Assembly: GCA_035532835.1 (NCBI GenBank)
Contig: DATKQG010000052.1
Coordinates: 1 to 64,000, forward strand
DNA from: Candidatus Dormiibacterota bacterium
GTDB lineage: Bacteria > Vulcanimicrobiota > Vulcanimicrobiia > Vulcanimicrobiales > Vulcanimicrobiaceae
Reading direction: 5' to 3'
Length of the DNA stretch: 64,000 bases
A program made the position numbers and the translations under genes. The notes under the pieces were generated by a model. The model was not told the DNA's origin, did not search any database, and worked only from the letters and a program-made list of their open reading frames with translations. Shown piece by piece: positions 8,162 to 17,500 of this stretch (the stretch's first letter is position 1; the number at the start of each line of letters is the position of its first letter).

Positions 8162-8707
8162 TCAGCCGATAAATCCGCGTCTGCGGCGTGGCACGGGCGG
8201 GATGCGCAATACGGCCGGCAACTCGCTGCTGTTGAGATATGCGAGCGCGATCGCCAGGGCGTCGGAGACGTCGTTCGGCTTCGGCGCGACGCGCAACCGC
8301 AGCAAACGCGTGACCATCGCGTTGACTTGCTCTTTACGCGCGCTGCCGGAGCCGATCAGCGCGCGCTTGACGTAGGAGTGACCCAACGTGAACACCGGCA
8401 GGCGCGCTTGCGCACCTGCCAGGCACATGACGCCTCGCGCGTGCCCCATCAGGATCGCGGTGGTGGGGTTCTTGTAGGTGCTGTAGAGCTCTTCGATTAC
8501 GATCACGTCGGGTCGCGTTTGCGCGATGATGTCGGCGATACCGGCGTGCAGCTCCCGCAGGCGCTCTTCCAACGGACGATCGACGTTCGGAGCGACGATA
8601 CCGGCCTCGATGAGTGCGATTCGCTCGCCGACGCGCTCGATCGCGCCGTAGCCGGTGACGCGCAAGGCCGGATCGATCCCGAGGACCCGCAGCGGCTTGG
8701 TAGGCAC
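8162..8707 (-). CDS. ruvC: Holliday junction resolvase RuvC
   Basis: The 181-residue endonuclease has the four acidic catalytic residues in family positions: Asp12 in GIDPALRVTGYG, Glu72 in IVIEELY, and Asp146 and Asp149 in PNDVSDALAIA. It cuts Holliday junctions symmetrically after RuvAB branch migration. A basic tail (VPRRRRGF) ends the protein. The GTG start directly abuts the TAG of the kinase gene, so translation is probably coupled to it. Confidence 0.95.
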   Translation of the reverse strand: MPTKPLRVLGIDPALRVTGYGAIERVGERIALIEAGIVAPNVDRPLEERLRELHAGIADIIAQTRPDVIVIEELYSTYKNPTTAILMGHARGVMCLAGAQARLPVFTLGHSYVKRALIGSGSARKEQVNAMVTRLLRLRVAPKPNDVSDALAIALAYLNSSELPAVLRIPPVPRRRRGFIG

Positions 8708-10777
8708 CTACGGCCCGTTGACGATCAGCGTCACGGACGATCCCGGTGCCAAGTTCGTGCCGACCTCGGGCTCGGTACGCACGACGTGCCCGTTGGCCCC
8801 CTCGATCGACGTATAGGTCATGGTCCCGATGCTGTATCCGGCCGCGGCCAACGCGTCGTGCGCTTGATCGATGGTCATCCCTTCGGTATCCGGGACTTCA
8901 CCCGGAACCGATAGCGTGACGCTCACGGTCGAGCCTTGCATCGCCTGGCTTTGAGGATCGGGCGATTGTGCGACGATCGTTCCGTTCGCAGCGCTCTGTA
9001 TGGTGAATTGCACGGCGACGCGAAAACCGTCGCCGGTTAACGTACGGATGGCGAGTTTGTACGGCGATCCCTGGACGCTCGGGACGGCTACTTGCGCCGT
9101 CTGCGTCGTGTTCGGGTCTCCGGTGCTGACGAGAGCGTGCACGACCGCCGTTCGATCGACCCGTTGACCGGCGGCGATATCCTGGGACGCAACGGTGTCG
9201 GGTGCCACGCCCGCGACCGGCGCGCGTTGCGATAGATCGATCGTGATGCCGAGCTTCTGAGCCAATGCCTGTGCGTCGTCAACGTTCATACCCACGAAAC
9301 TAGGCATCGCAACCGGCTTGGGGCCGTTCGATACGACCAGCGTGATGACCGACGATCGGCGAACCTGCGATCCGGGCGCGGGATGCTGATCGATCACGCT
9401 GTCCTTGGGCGCGTTGTCGAACCTTCGAAGGACTTTGACCTTGAATCGATCGTCCTGCAAGATGCGTTGCGCGTCGCTAGCCGAGAAACTCCGCACGTCG
9501 CGCAAGCCGACCAATGGCAACCCGTTGCTGATAACCAGCTCGACGACGCTGTTTTTGTCAACTTTGGTACCGGGCGCGGGGTTTTGGCGAATGACGTGAT
9601 TGGCGGGCACGCTATCGCTCGGACTCTTCAAAAAACGTGCGACGAGGCCGAGATTGACGACGGCTTGTTGGGCCTGCACGTCGCTCATCGCGCTGTAATC
9701 CGCTACCGTGACGTTCGCCGCGAGATTCGGTAACGGACGCCCGAAGAGAAAGTAGCCGGCAGCGGTGGCTACGGCGAGGGCGACGATCAGCCATAGCGCG
9801 AATCCGGAACCGCGATTCGAGCGGCGCTCTTCTTCTTCGCTAATCGACGTGTACATGCGATCCGGCATCGGCGAGCGTCGGGGCGGCGGCTTTTGCGTTT
9901 CGAAGAGTTGCGTCGGAGCATCGTTTTGCAGCGTGTAAGCGGCGACGCTCGGGCGCTCGCGAGCCTCTCGTAGAGCCGACGCGACGTCGCTCGCCGACTG
10001 GAAGCGATTCTCCGGCCGTTTCTGCAGCAGCTTGTTCACGATTGCGGCGAGCGCCGGACTAATGCCCAGCGCTTTCGTATCCAGGGTCGGTACCGGGTCG
10101 CCGATGTGTTTGAGCGCGACGGTGACGGGCGATTCTCCGGTGAAGGGCAGCTTGCCCGTGAGCATTTGGTAGAGCACGACGCCCACGCTGTAGAGGTCGG
10201 AGGTCTCGTGGAGCTCGTGTCCCTGTGCCTGCTCGGGAGAGATGTAAAAGACGCTGCCCATCACCAAGCCCGGCTTGGTCAGCGTCATCGTATGTTGCGA
10301 GACCGCGCGTGCGATGCCGAAATCGGAGAGCTTGCACACGTCGTCTTTCGTCACTAAGATATTCGCGGGCTTGACGTCGCGGTGGAGCAAGCCTTGACGG
10401 TGGGCGTACGCGAGGCCGTTGCAAATCTGCGCCGCGTAATCGATCGCTACCGGCTCGGGTAGTTTTCCGTCTGAGGTGATGATCTCCGCGAGCGTCGATC
10501 CGTCGACGAGTTCCATGACGATGTAGTACGTGTCGCCTTCGCGGCCGACGTCGTACGTGTTGACGATATTCGGATGCGAGAGCTTCGCGGCGGATTCGGC
10601 CTCCTGATAGAAGCGCCGTACGAATTCGGCGTCGGAGGCGTATTGAGGACGCAGCACCTTCACGGCGACGCGCCGGCGCAGCAGCGTATCGGTCCCACAA
10701 TAGACCGTCGCCATGCCGCCTTCGCCCAGTCTCCCGTCGAGCCGGTAGCGATTGTTGAAGGTCTGTTGCTCGATCAA
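8708..10777 (-). CDS. PknB-type Ser/Thr protein kinase with five PASTA repeats
   Basis: The 689-residue membrane kinase has a complete catalytic domain at about residues 12-265: glycine loop GEGGMATVY, VAVKVL lysine, HRDVKPANIL and DFGIAR. After a charged linker comes one membrane span near residue 330 (ALWLIVALAVATAAGYFLF) and then five extracellular PASTA repeats, which bind muropeptides or beta-lactam-like ligands in related kinases. This layout matches the kinases that link cell wall state to division in Gram-positive bacteria. The penicillin-binding protein gene lies four bases upstream, which supports a shared wall-synthesis role. The start codon is TTG. No partner phosphatase or FHA protein is seen in this window. 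Confidence 0.93.
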   Translation of the reverse strand: MIEQQTFNNRYRLDGRLGEGGMATVYCGTDTLLRRRVAVKVLRPQYASDAEFVRRFYQEAESAAKLSHPNIVNTYDVGREGDTYYIVMELVDGSTLAEIITSDGKLPEPVAIDYAAQICNGLAYAHRQGLLHRDVKPANILVTKDDVCKLSDFGIARAVSQHTMTLTKPGLVMGSVFYISPEQAQGHELHETSDLYSVGVVLYQMLTGKLPFTGESPVTVALKHIGDPVPTLDTKALGISPALAAIVNKLLQKRPENRFQSASDVASALREARERPSVAAYTLQNDAPTQLFETQKPPPRRSPMPDRMYTSISEEEERRSNRGSGFALWLIVALAVATAAGYFLFGRPLPNLAANVTVADYSAMSDVQAQQAVVNLGLVARFLKSPSDSVPANHVIRQNPAPGTKVDKNSVVELVISNGLPLVGLRDVRSFSASDAQRILQDDRFKVKVLRRFDNAPKDSVIDQHPAPGSQVRRSSVITLVVSNGPKPVAMPSFVGMNVDDAQALAQKLGITIDLSQRAPVAGVAPDTVASQDIAAGQRVDRTAVVHALVSTGDPNTTQTAQVAVPSVQGSPYKLAIRTLTGDGFRVAVQFTIQSAANGTIVAQSPDPQSQAMQGSTVSVTLSVPGEVPDTEGMTIDQAHDALAAAGYSIGTMTYTSIEGANGHVVRTEPEVGTNLAPGSSVTLIVNGP

Positions 10778-10781
10778 CGTT

Positions 10782-12188
10782 CTATGTCTTCATGCTTCCA
10801 AGAGCGGTACGCAGGACTTCACGGGCGATCGGCGCGGCCACCGCCGCCCCGTACCCGCCGTTTTCAACGACGATGGCCACCGCCACACGCGGATGGTCGG
10901 CCGGAGCGAAGCAGACGAACCACGAGTGCGCGCGGCCGAACGGGTTGGTGGCAGTACCGGTCTTGCCGGCCACCGTGACACCCGGCAGCGCCGCGCTGGT
11001 ACCGGTTCCCCGTTGCACCACGGCAATCATCATCTTCTTCACTTCGGCGGCGGTATCCGCCGATATCGGCGAAGCAAGCGTACCGGTGCTATAGACGCTC
11101 GCGACGGTCCCATTGCGAACGATTTGACGCACGATATACGGACGCGGCTCGTTGCCGCCGTTGGCAATCGTCGAGGCGATGAGCGCCATCTGCAACGGCG
11201 TCATCAGGAGCGCGCCCTGGCCGAACCCCATCTGGGCGAGTTCGCCGGGCACGACCGAGTCCTTGGGGGGCACGCGATCGCGCTGAGCCGGCAGTTGAAA
11301 GTCCAGCGAATCGCCGATGCCCCATTTGGAGAGGTATTCGTAAAACGTATCGAGGCCCATCTTCAACGTGATCTGCGCGAAATCGACGTTGCTCGATAGC
11401 GCAAAGGCCGTGGTGACGTCGGCGTACCCGGTCGCTTCGCTTTCGTCGTTATGCAGCTTGAAGTTCCCGATGTACAGGTAACCAGGGTCTTCGAAACGCG
11501 TCTGCGGCGTAACGGTTCCGGAATCGAGTGCCGCACCCGCCGTGAACATCTTGAACGTCGAGCCGGGCGGGTAGAGGCCGTCGATCGCCCGATCGAGCAG
11601 CGGGCTGCTCGTGTCGGTAGTCAATTGCGGAAAAATCGCATTGAGGTGGTTGGGATCGAACGTCGGCATGCTGGCGATCGCGAGCACGGCGCCCGTGCGC
11701 GGATCGAGAACCACGCCGGCATCGCGCGCATGTTGCGACAGCAAATCGTACAGCTTGCGCTGGATGGCGGGAACGATCGTCGTCACCACATCCGCTCCGC
11801 CGGTTCTGGCCGGTTTGCCTCGAACGGCGTCCAGGATCTCCTGGAATTGAGCGACCGGATCGCCGGTGCTGCCGGTCGGCGAAAGCGCGCGATCGTACGC
11901 GTCCTCGAGGCCGCTCGTGCCGTATCGCGCCGAAACGTAGCCGAGCGTTTGTGCGAGGGCGGGCCCGAGCGCGTAGACACGCTTGTTGCCGACGGTCTGG
12001 GCCAGCACCGTACCATCCGTTGCGAGGATGCGCCCGCGCCCGGCGTCGAGCAGCGCGTGACGCGGGTTGTACGGTTTTGCGGCGATCGACGGCCCTTCGA
12101 TTAGTTGCACGTAGAACTGCCGCACGGCCAACGCGAGGAAGAGCAGCACGAAGAGGAACGACAAACGCGCGATCGCGCGATTGGTCAT
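10782..12188 (-). CDS. Penicillin-binding protein, monofunctional transpeptidase (PbpA/FtsI type)
   Basis: 468 residues with an N-terminal membrane anchor (about residues 9-28), a short dimerisation region and a transpeptidase domain. The active-site boxes are present: SxxK at Ser210-Lys213 (GSTFK), SSN in ALSSNVDF, and KTGT in AGKTGTATN. There is no glycosyltransferase domain, so it cross-links peptidoglycan made by a partner, usually FtsW or RodA; neither is seen in the window. Its length and its pairing with a PASTA kinase resemble actinobacterial PbpA. The ATG overlaps the stop of the upstream gene as ATGA. Confidence 0.92.
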   Translation of the reverse strand: MTNRAIARLSFLFVLLFLALAVRQFYVQLIEGPSIAAKPYNPRHALLDAGRGRILATDGTVLAQTVGNKRVYALGPALAQTLGYVSARYGTSGLEDAYDRALSPTGSTGDPVAQFQEILDAVRGKPARTGGADVVTTIVPAIQRKLYDLLSQHARDAGVVLDPRTGAVLAIASMPTFDPNHLNAIFPQLTTDTSSPLLDRAIDGLYPPGSTFKMFTAGAALDSGTVTPQTRFEDPGYLYIGNFKLHNDESEATGYADVTTAFALSSNVDFAQITLKMGLDTFYEYLSKWGIGDSLDFQLPAQRDRVPPKDSVVPGELAQMGFGQGALLMTPLQMALIASTIANGGNEPRPYIVRQIVRNGTVASVYSTGTLASPISADTAAEVKKMMIAVVQRGTGTSAALPGVTVAGKTGTATNPFGRAHSWFVCFAPADHPRVAVAIVVENGGYGAAVAAPIAREVLRTALGSMKT

Positions 12189-12898
12189 GCGCTCTCGCGC
12201 AGCACGGTGAACCCGCCCTCGGTGCGAACCGCCATGTGCGAATGGGTCGCGTCGGCGCCGAGAACCACCTCGACGATGCGACGGGCGACGTCTTCATCGA
12301 TGGCGTTCGTAAGGACGACCACTTCGATATTCATTTCCGCGAGGATCGGGCCGGCGACGTAGGCGCAGGTTGGGAGCGTTTCAAAATGGTGTGGTTCGTA
12401 TGGCCCGTTGCGCCAAGGCCCGCGCTTACCGAACACGGTGGAGTGGAAATCCCACGCGCAGAGTTGTTTCTCTTTCCACACAAAATCGTCGCGCACGCAT
12501 AACCGCCGGCACGCCGCACACTGCACGACGGCGACCGGCGGATGGGTCAGGCCCTCGGAGACTTCATCCGGGACGTCCTCGATATTGAGCACGTTGCGAT
12601 CGGTCAGCGACTCCGGCAATTCGCTATGCCATTCGACGCGCGTCAAGAGTTCGATATCGCGCACCGGCGCGATGAACGAGCGCTCGTCTTCGGGAAAGAA
12701 CGTGCGATCGACCCAGTCGATCAGGCCGTCTTTGGCGATGCCGACGTTTTGCCATCCTTCGCCGACGGCGACGCCGACGGGCGTCCACGCAAGCGGGACC
12801 AATCGTGCGGTGATCGTGCTCCCGTCCGGGCGAAAGCTGTTGACGAACGCGAGCGTGCTGGCGTTCCCTCCAAGCACGTACACTTGTGATTCATCCAT
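12185..12898 (-). CDS. Conserved-looking protein of unknown function with a Cys cluster
   Basis: A 237-residue soluble protein I cannot assign. The middle holds CAACRRLC followed 12 residues later by another Cys (KQLCAWDF), which could bind zinc or another metal. The N-terminal half is beta-rich (VYVLGGNAS, ITARLVPLAWTPVGVAVGEGW) and the C-terminal part (MNIEVVVLTNAIDEDVARRIVEVVLG) looks like an alpha/beta unit. No signal peptide or membrane span. It overlaps carB upstream by 8 bp and the penicillin-binding protein downstream by 4 bp, so it is firmly part of the operon, but neither neighbour predicts its job. Confidence 0.75.
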   Translation of the reverse strand: MDESQVYVLGGNASTLAFVNSFRPDGSTITARLVPLAWTPVGVAVGEGWQNVGIAKDGLIDWVDRTFFPEDERSFIAPVRDIELLTRVEWHSELPESLTDRNVLNIEDVPDEVSEGLTHPPVAVVQCAACRRLCVRDDFVWKEKQLCAWDFHSTVFGKRGPWRNGPYEPHHFETLPTCAYVAGPILAEMNIEVVVLTNAIDEDVARRIVEVVLGADATHSHMAVRTEGGFTVLRESA

Positions 12899-15800
12899 GC
12901 AACTCTCCCGTCGATAGCGCTCCGTTACGATACTCTTGCAGGCTCCGCGGCGCGCCCGGCACGGTTTCGAGCGCGGTGACCAAGGCTTTCGCGGTGTCGA
13001 GCGACGTCAGGCAGGCGATCCCCGCTTCGACCGCGGCTCGCCGAATGCGGTAATTATCGGTGAGCTCTCGTTGACCGAGCGCGTCATTGATCACCAGATC
13101 GACCTTGCGCTGATGGATCAGTTCGAGAACGTGCGGCGAACCGTCCGCGATCTTGTTGATCGCCTCGCTCGCGATGCCGGCCGCTTCGAGCACGTCGCGG
13201 GTACCGGCCGTCGCAACGAGCGTATGCCCGAGGTCCGCGTATCGGCGAAGCACGGGAACCGCCGCATGTTTTTCTTCGTCGGCGATCGATACCAAGATGC
13301 GCCCACCCGTGCCCGGGAGCCGGATCCCGGCGCCGATAAAACCTTTGCGCAAGGCGCCGGCAAAGCTGTCGTCGATGCCCAGCACCTCGCCGGTCGATTT
13401 CATCTCGGGCCCCAAAACCGTTTCGACGCCGCGCATCTTCGAGAACGAGAACACCGGGACTTTCACGACGACGTACGGCGTGCGTGGGCGTAGCCCGATC
13501 CCGTACGGCATATCGCGCAGCTTCTCTCCTAGCGCGATCCGGGTTGCCGCCGCGACCAGGTTGACGCCGGTAGCTTTTTGGATGATCGGCACCGTGCGGC
13601 TCGCGCGTGGATTGGCTTCGATGATGTAGAGCTGCCCTTCGTGAATGACGAACTGAATGTTGATCAGCCCGCGAATGCGCAGCTCCTTGGCGATTGCGGT
13701 GGTGACGCCGAGGATCCGTTGCTCCATCGCCGCATCGATCGTTTGGGTCGGATAGACGCTGATCGAGTCTCCCGAATGGATGCCCGCGCGCTCGAGATGC
13801 TCGAAGATGCCGGGAATCAGGATGTCCTCGCCGTCGAAGACCGCATCGACTTCCACTTCCAAACCGCGCAGATATTTGTCGACGAGCAGCGGCGCGTCGG
13901 GAAGAATCGGCGGGGCGGACTCGGCATACGACGCGAGTTGCCCTTCGTTATAGACGATCTCCATGCCGCGGCCGCCGAGTACGAACGACGGTCGCACCAA
14001 GACCGGGAACCCGAGTTCGCGCGCGTGCGCACGCGCCTCGCGGAAGCTGCGCGCGGCCTTGCCTTCCGGCCGCGCGACGCCCAGGCGTTGCAGCGCGGCG
14101 TCGAATTGTTCTCGGTCCTCGGCCATATCGAGGCTGGCGCGATCGCTGCCGATGATGCGCACGCCGCGACGGCTCAGTTCCCCGGCGAGATTGATCGCCG
14201 TCTGTCCGCCGAAGGCGAGCATCACGCCGAGCGCGTTCGTCGCGCGATATGCATCTTCGACTTCATCGGCGCCGGGCGGCTCGAAGACGAGCGCGTCGCT
14301 GACGTCGAAATCGGTCGAAACGGTCTCGGGGTTGTTGTTGACGACGACCGGTGAGAAACCGGCATCCTTGAGCGCCCAGGCCGCGTGGACGCAACTGTAA
14401 TCGAATTCGATGCCTTGCCCGATGCGAATCGGCCCGCTGCCGACGACGACGACCGCGCGATCCGGCGTTGGGCGCATCTCGTCGGTCTCGCCGCGCGAGA
14501 GATAATAGTAGGGCGAGCGCGCGGGAAACTCTGCGGCCGCCGTGTCGACCATCCGAAAGGCGCCGTCCGTACGGCGAGCGGCAACGGCGTTGCCGTCGCG
14601 ACAGAGCTGCTCGATGGCCTGAGCCGAATATCCGCATACGAACGCCTCGTCGATGTCCGCATCGCTCGAGCCGGCGCGCAATCGCTCTTCGAGCGCGACG
14701 AGCGCGGCGAACTCATAGAGCCAAAATGCATCGATGTCGCACAGGTCGTGAACGTGCGCGATGCAGGCCGCGAGCGTCTCATCCGAATCGCCGCCCTGCA
14801 ACGCGCGGCGGAGTAGCTCGCAGACGGCGAACAGCCGGTCGTGCGTCGGTTTGACGACGATCGCCTCGAGCTCCGATGCGCTCCACGCCTCGAATCCCGC
14901 GCCGGTGAGCGTATCGCGTTTGAGATCCAAGCCGCGCAGCGCCTTGAGCATCGCGGCGCGAAACGTCCGCCCGATTCCCATCGCTTCGCCCGTCGATTTC
15001 ATCTGCGTTCCGAGATGCGTATCCGCCAGCGGGAATTTGTCGAACGGCCAGCGTGGAATCTTGACCACCACGTAATCGAGCGTCGGCTCGTAGGCCGCCG
15101 TCGTAACGCCCGTTACCGGGTTCGGGATCGTGTCCAGCGTTTGCCCGAGCGCGATCCGGGTGGAGATCTTGGCGATCGGATACCCGGTTGCTTTCGATGC
15201 TAGTGCGGAACTGCGGGAGACGCGCGGATTGACTTCGATGATCGCGTACTCGCTACGATCGGGATGCAACGCGAATTGAATGTTGCAGCCGCCCTGCACG
15301 TTGAGCGCGCGGATGACGTTCAAGCTCGAAGTCCGCAGCATTTGGTACTCGACGTCGGAGAGCGTCTGCGACGGCGCGACCACGATCGAGTCGCCGGTAT
15401 GCACGCCGACCGGATCGATGTTCTCCATATTGCAGACGATGATGCAATTGTTTGCCGAGTCGCGCAGCACTTCGTACTCGATCTCTTTCCAGCCCAGGAG
15501 CGAGACTTCGAGTAATACTTGGTGGATGAGGCTCGCGTTGAGCCCTGCATCGAGACGTTCGCGGAGCTCTTCTTCCGAATAGACGACCCCGCCGCCGGTT
15601 CCACCCAGCGTGTACGCGGGACGAACCACGAGCGGGTAGCCGATCTCCTGCGCGAACGCGAGCCCTTCGTCGATGGTCGTCACGATCGCGCTTTGCGCTA
15701 CGGGCTCTCCGATTTCGATCATCTTCTCTTTGAAGCGCTCGCGGTCTTCGGCGAGTTCGATCGTGTCGAGGGGCGTGCCGAGTAATTCGACGTTATACCG

Positions 15801-16115
15801 CTCGAGAACGCCGGCCCGGGCGAGTTCGACGGCTAAATTCAAACCGGTCTGGCCGCCGAGGGTGGGAAGCAGTGCATCCGGCCGCTCGCGCTCGATGATC
15901 TGTTCGACGGATCGAACCGTCAGCGGCTCGAGGTAGACCGCGTCGGCCACCTCGGGATCGGTCATGATCGTGGCCGGATTGCTGTTGACGAGAACGACGC
16001 GGTGGCCTTCTTCGCGGAGGGCCCGGCACGCTTGCACGCCCGCATAATCGAATTCGGCGGCCTGACCGATAACGATCGGCCCAGACCCGATGACCATAAT
16101 GTTGCGGCGCGCCAT
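12891..16115 (-). CDS. carB: Carbamoyl-phosphate synthase large subunit
   Basis: At 1074 residues this is full length. Two homologous ATP-grasp halves are visible, each starting with a GSGPIxIGQxxEFDY motif (near residues 10 and 560), with an oligomerisation segment between them and a C-terminal MGS-like regulatory domain (LVATAGTRDVLEAAGIASEAINK). It makes carbamoyl phosphate from bicarbonate, two ATP and ammonia delivered by CarA, feeding pyrimidine and arginine synthesis. Unusually, carA is not adjacent but about 5.6 kb upstream in the same leftward series. Confidence 0.97.
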   Translation of the reverse strand: MARRNIMVIGSGPIVIGQAAEFDYAGVQACRALREEGHRVVLVNSNPATIMTDPEVADAVYLEPLTVRSVEQIIERERPDALLPTLGGQTGLNLAVELARAGVLERYNVELLGTPLDTIELAEDRERFKEKMIEIGEPVAQSAIVTTIDEGLAFAQEIGYPLVVRPAYTLGGTGGGVVYSEEELRERLDAGLNASLIHQVLLEVSLLGWKEIEYEVLRDSANNCIIVCNMENIDPVGVHTGDSIVVAPSQTLSDVEYQMLRTSSLNVIRALNVQGGCNIQFALHPDRSEYAIIEVNPRVSRSSALASKATGYPIAKISTRIALGQTLDTIPNPVTGVTTAAYEPTLDYVVVKIPRWPFDKFPLADTHLGTQMKSTGEAMGIGRTFRAAMLKALRGLDLKRDTLTGAGFEAWSASELEAIVVKPTHDRLFAVCELLRRALQGGDSDETLAACIAHVHDLCDIDAFWLYEFAALVALEERLRAGSSDADIDEAFVCGYSAQAIEQLCRDGNAVAARRTDGAFRMVDTAAAEFPARSPYYYLSRGETDEMRPTPDRAVVVVGSGPIRIGQGIEFDYSCVHAAWALKDAGFSPVVVNNNPETVSTDFDVSDALVFEPPGADEVEDAYRATNALGVMLAFGGQTAINLAGELSRRGVRIIGSDRASLDMAEDREQFDAALQRLGVARPEGKAARSFREARAHARELGFPVLVRPSFVLGGRGMEIVYNEGQLASYAESAPPILPDAPLLVDKYLRGLEVEVDAVFDGEDILIPGIFEHLERAGIHSGDSISVYPTQTIDAAMEQRILGVTTAIAKELRIRGLINIQFVIHEGQLYIIEANPRASRTVPIIQKATGVNLVAAATRIALGEKLRDMPYGIGLRPRTPYVVVKVPVFSFSKMRGVETVLGPEMKSTGEVLGIDDSFAGALRKGFIGAGIRLPGTGGRILVSIADEEKHAAVPVLRRYADLGHTLVATAGTRDVLEAAGIASEAINKIADGSPHVLELIHQRKVDLVINDALGQRELTDNYRIRRAAVEAGIACLTSLDTAKALVTALETVPGAPRSLQEYRNGALSTGELHG

Positions 16116-16126
16116 GCTGGGGCCTA

Positions 16127-16198
16127 CGGATTGGCCCGAACGCGGCCGGAGTCCTGGACGAGAAACGTCGCAGAACCGCCGCGTTCGGCCATTCCGCT
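16127..16198. other. Long hairpin between the stress-domain gene and carB
   Basis: Segments 16127-16145 and 16179-16197 pair over about 18 bp with one mismatch and one bulge; the perfect core is ten bases (16136-16145 with 16179-16188). The loop is about 33 nt. There is no T-run on either side. It lies 12 bases before the carB start and directly after the upstream gene's stop, so it could act as a processing or pausing site, or as a weak terminator. A tRNA was considered and rejected because no clover-leaf forms. Confidence 0.4.
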
Positions 16199-16200
16199 AA

Positions 16201-16788
16201 TCAGCGTTGCCGGCGCCCGGCTTCGCTCCCGGGAATCTGCCCCGCATAATCGACCGAAGCGTCCAGCTCGCCGGTGCGCGCATCGCGCAGACGCTCGCTC
16301 CCGAACGCCGATCGGATCTCGGCTTTGTCGTGGTGGGCTTTGGGCTTGATGGCGATAAGGATGCCGCCGTCGCGCAGACCCTTCTCGTACTCTCTGGCGC
16401 GGTGCTCGCCAACTCCGAGGCCGACCAGTCCGCCGATGACGCCGCCGGCTGCCCCGCCGGCTCCAAGGCCGACCAGCGCTGCGGCAAGCGGTCCGGCAAC
16501 CAGCGGGGTTGCAAGCCCACCCGTCCCGACGATCGCGGCGATGCTTCCGGTTGCAGTCATCCCGGCGACGATGGCGCCGAGCACGCCGCCGACGGCCGCG
16601 CCGGTCGCGGCGCCTTCGCTGCCCTTGCTGTTGGTTAGCGCGGCGAACGCGCGCTCGCGGGTTTTGTCGTCGATCATGACACTGATGTCTTCTCGCGCGT
16701 AACCGAGTGCGTGCAAGCGTTCCACTGCGGATTCCGCAGCGAGCGGATCGTGGTACAACTCGGTCTCAAAACTACTCTCGAACGTCAT
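16201..16788 (-). CDS. General stress protein 17M-like domain protein with Gly-rich hydrophobic core
   Basis: The start at 16788 is chosen because AGGA lies nine bases before the ATG; the open frame extends further but upstream sequence is not protein-like. The 195-residue product begins with a domain resembling the YflT/general stress protein 17M fold (AESAVERLHALGYAREDISVMIDD). Residues 60-130 are very rich in Gly and Ala (GAATGAAVGGVLGAIVAGM), a pattern of glycine-zipper membrane segments. The tail returns to an alpha/beta unit (GGILIAIKPK). In Bacillus such proteins are stress-induced, with unknown biochemistry. Confidence 0.75.
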   Translation of the reverse strand: MTFESSFETELYHDPLAAESAVERLHALGYAREDISVMIDDKTRERAFAALTNSKGSEGAATGAAVGGVLGAIVAGMTATGSIAAIVGTGGLATPLVAGPLAAALVGLGAGGAAGGVIGGLVGLGVGEHRAREYEKGLRDGGILIAIKPKAHHDKAEIRSAFGSERLRDARTGELDASVDYAGQIPGSEAGRRQR

Positions 16789-16858
16789 TATCAGGTGTTC
16801 CTTTCGTGCCACAACCGTTCCCGAACCGACATCCGTATCAAACACGCTTGCACGCTCG

Positions 16859-17500
16859 TCACGGTTGGAGGCGGTGCAGGCTCCAAGCGCGCCCGTCGCG
16901 CCGATACTGCAGGCGATCGTGCATGCGATTGCGACGACCCTGCCAAAACTCGAGCGCATCGGGAACGATCAGGTATCCGCCCCAGGAATGCGGACGCGGT
17001 ACCTCTTCGCCTTCGAAACGCGCGTCAAAATGCGCCATGCGCTCCTCCAGCGTCTCGCGGCGGTCGATGGTCTCGCTCTGTTCGGAGGCCCACGCCGAGA
17101 GGCGGTGACCGCGCGGACGGGTTGCGAAGTAGGCATCGGATTCGTCCTCGGGAAGCGCGGCGATCGCACCTTCTACCCGCACTTGCCGTTCGAGCTGCGC
17201 CCAGAAGAACGTCGCGGCCGCATAGGGGTTCGCATCGATCTCGCGCGCCTTGCGACTCAGATATGAGGTGTAGAAAACGAGCCCCCGTTCGTCGAGCCCG
17301 CGCAGGAGCACCATGCGGTTCGACGGACGTCCGGTCGCCGCAACGGTAGCGACGCACATCGCGTTCGGTTCGTCGAGACCGGCTTTCGCGTATGCTTCAT
17401 CGAGCCAGCGTTGCAATTGGACGATCGGATCGGACGCGAGCGTCTCTTCGAGGAGCGCCTCGCGCTCGTACGTGTGGCGACTGGATTCGATATCCGTCAT
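16859..17500 (-). CDS. pdxH: Pyridoxine/pyridoxamine 5'-phosphate oxidase
   Basis: 213 residues of the FMN-binding split-barrel type. PdxH oxidises pyridoxine or pyridoxamine phosphate to pyridoxal phosphate. Family signatures seen are RMVLLRGLDERGLVFYT (FMN contact), ANPYAAATFFWAQLERQVRVEG, and the C-terminal substrate motif FWQGRRNRMHDR followed by W-x-L-x-RLQP. The ATG at 17500 overlaps the VWA gene's stop as ATGA and has a GGGAGG ribosome site; the longer open frame upstream is out-of-frame VWA sequence. Its place at the end of a MoxR/DUF58/VWA set has no obvious functional logic. Confidence 0.93.
   Translation of the reverse strand: MTDIESSRHTYEREALLEETLASDPIVQLQRWLDEAYAKAGLDEPNAMCVATVAATGRPSNRMVLLRGLDERGLVFYTSYLSRKAREIDANPYAAATFFWAQLERQVRVEGAIAALPEDESDAYFATRPRGHRLSAWASEQSETIDRRETLEERMAHFDARFEGEEVPRPHSWGGYLIVPDALEFWQGRRNRMHDRLQYRRDGRAWSLHRLQP

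Noticed and set aside
16127-16198. Possible tRNA-like sequence before carB
   Set aside because: The ends resemble tRNA arms (GGCCGAAC, TTCGGGCC) but no anticodon arm or T-arm can be drawn; it folds as one long hairpin.
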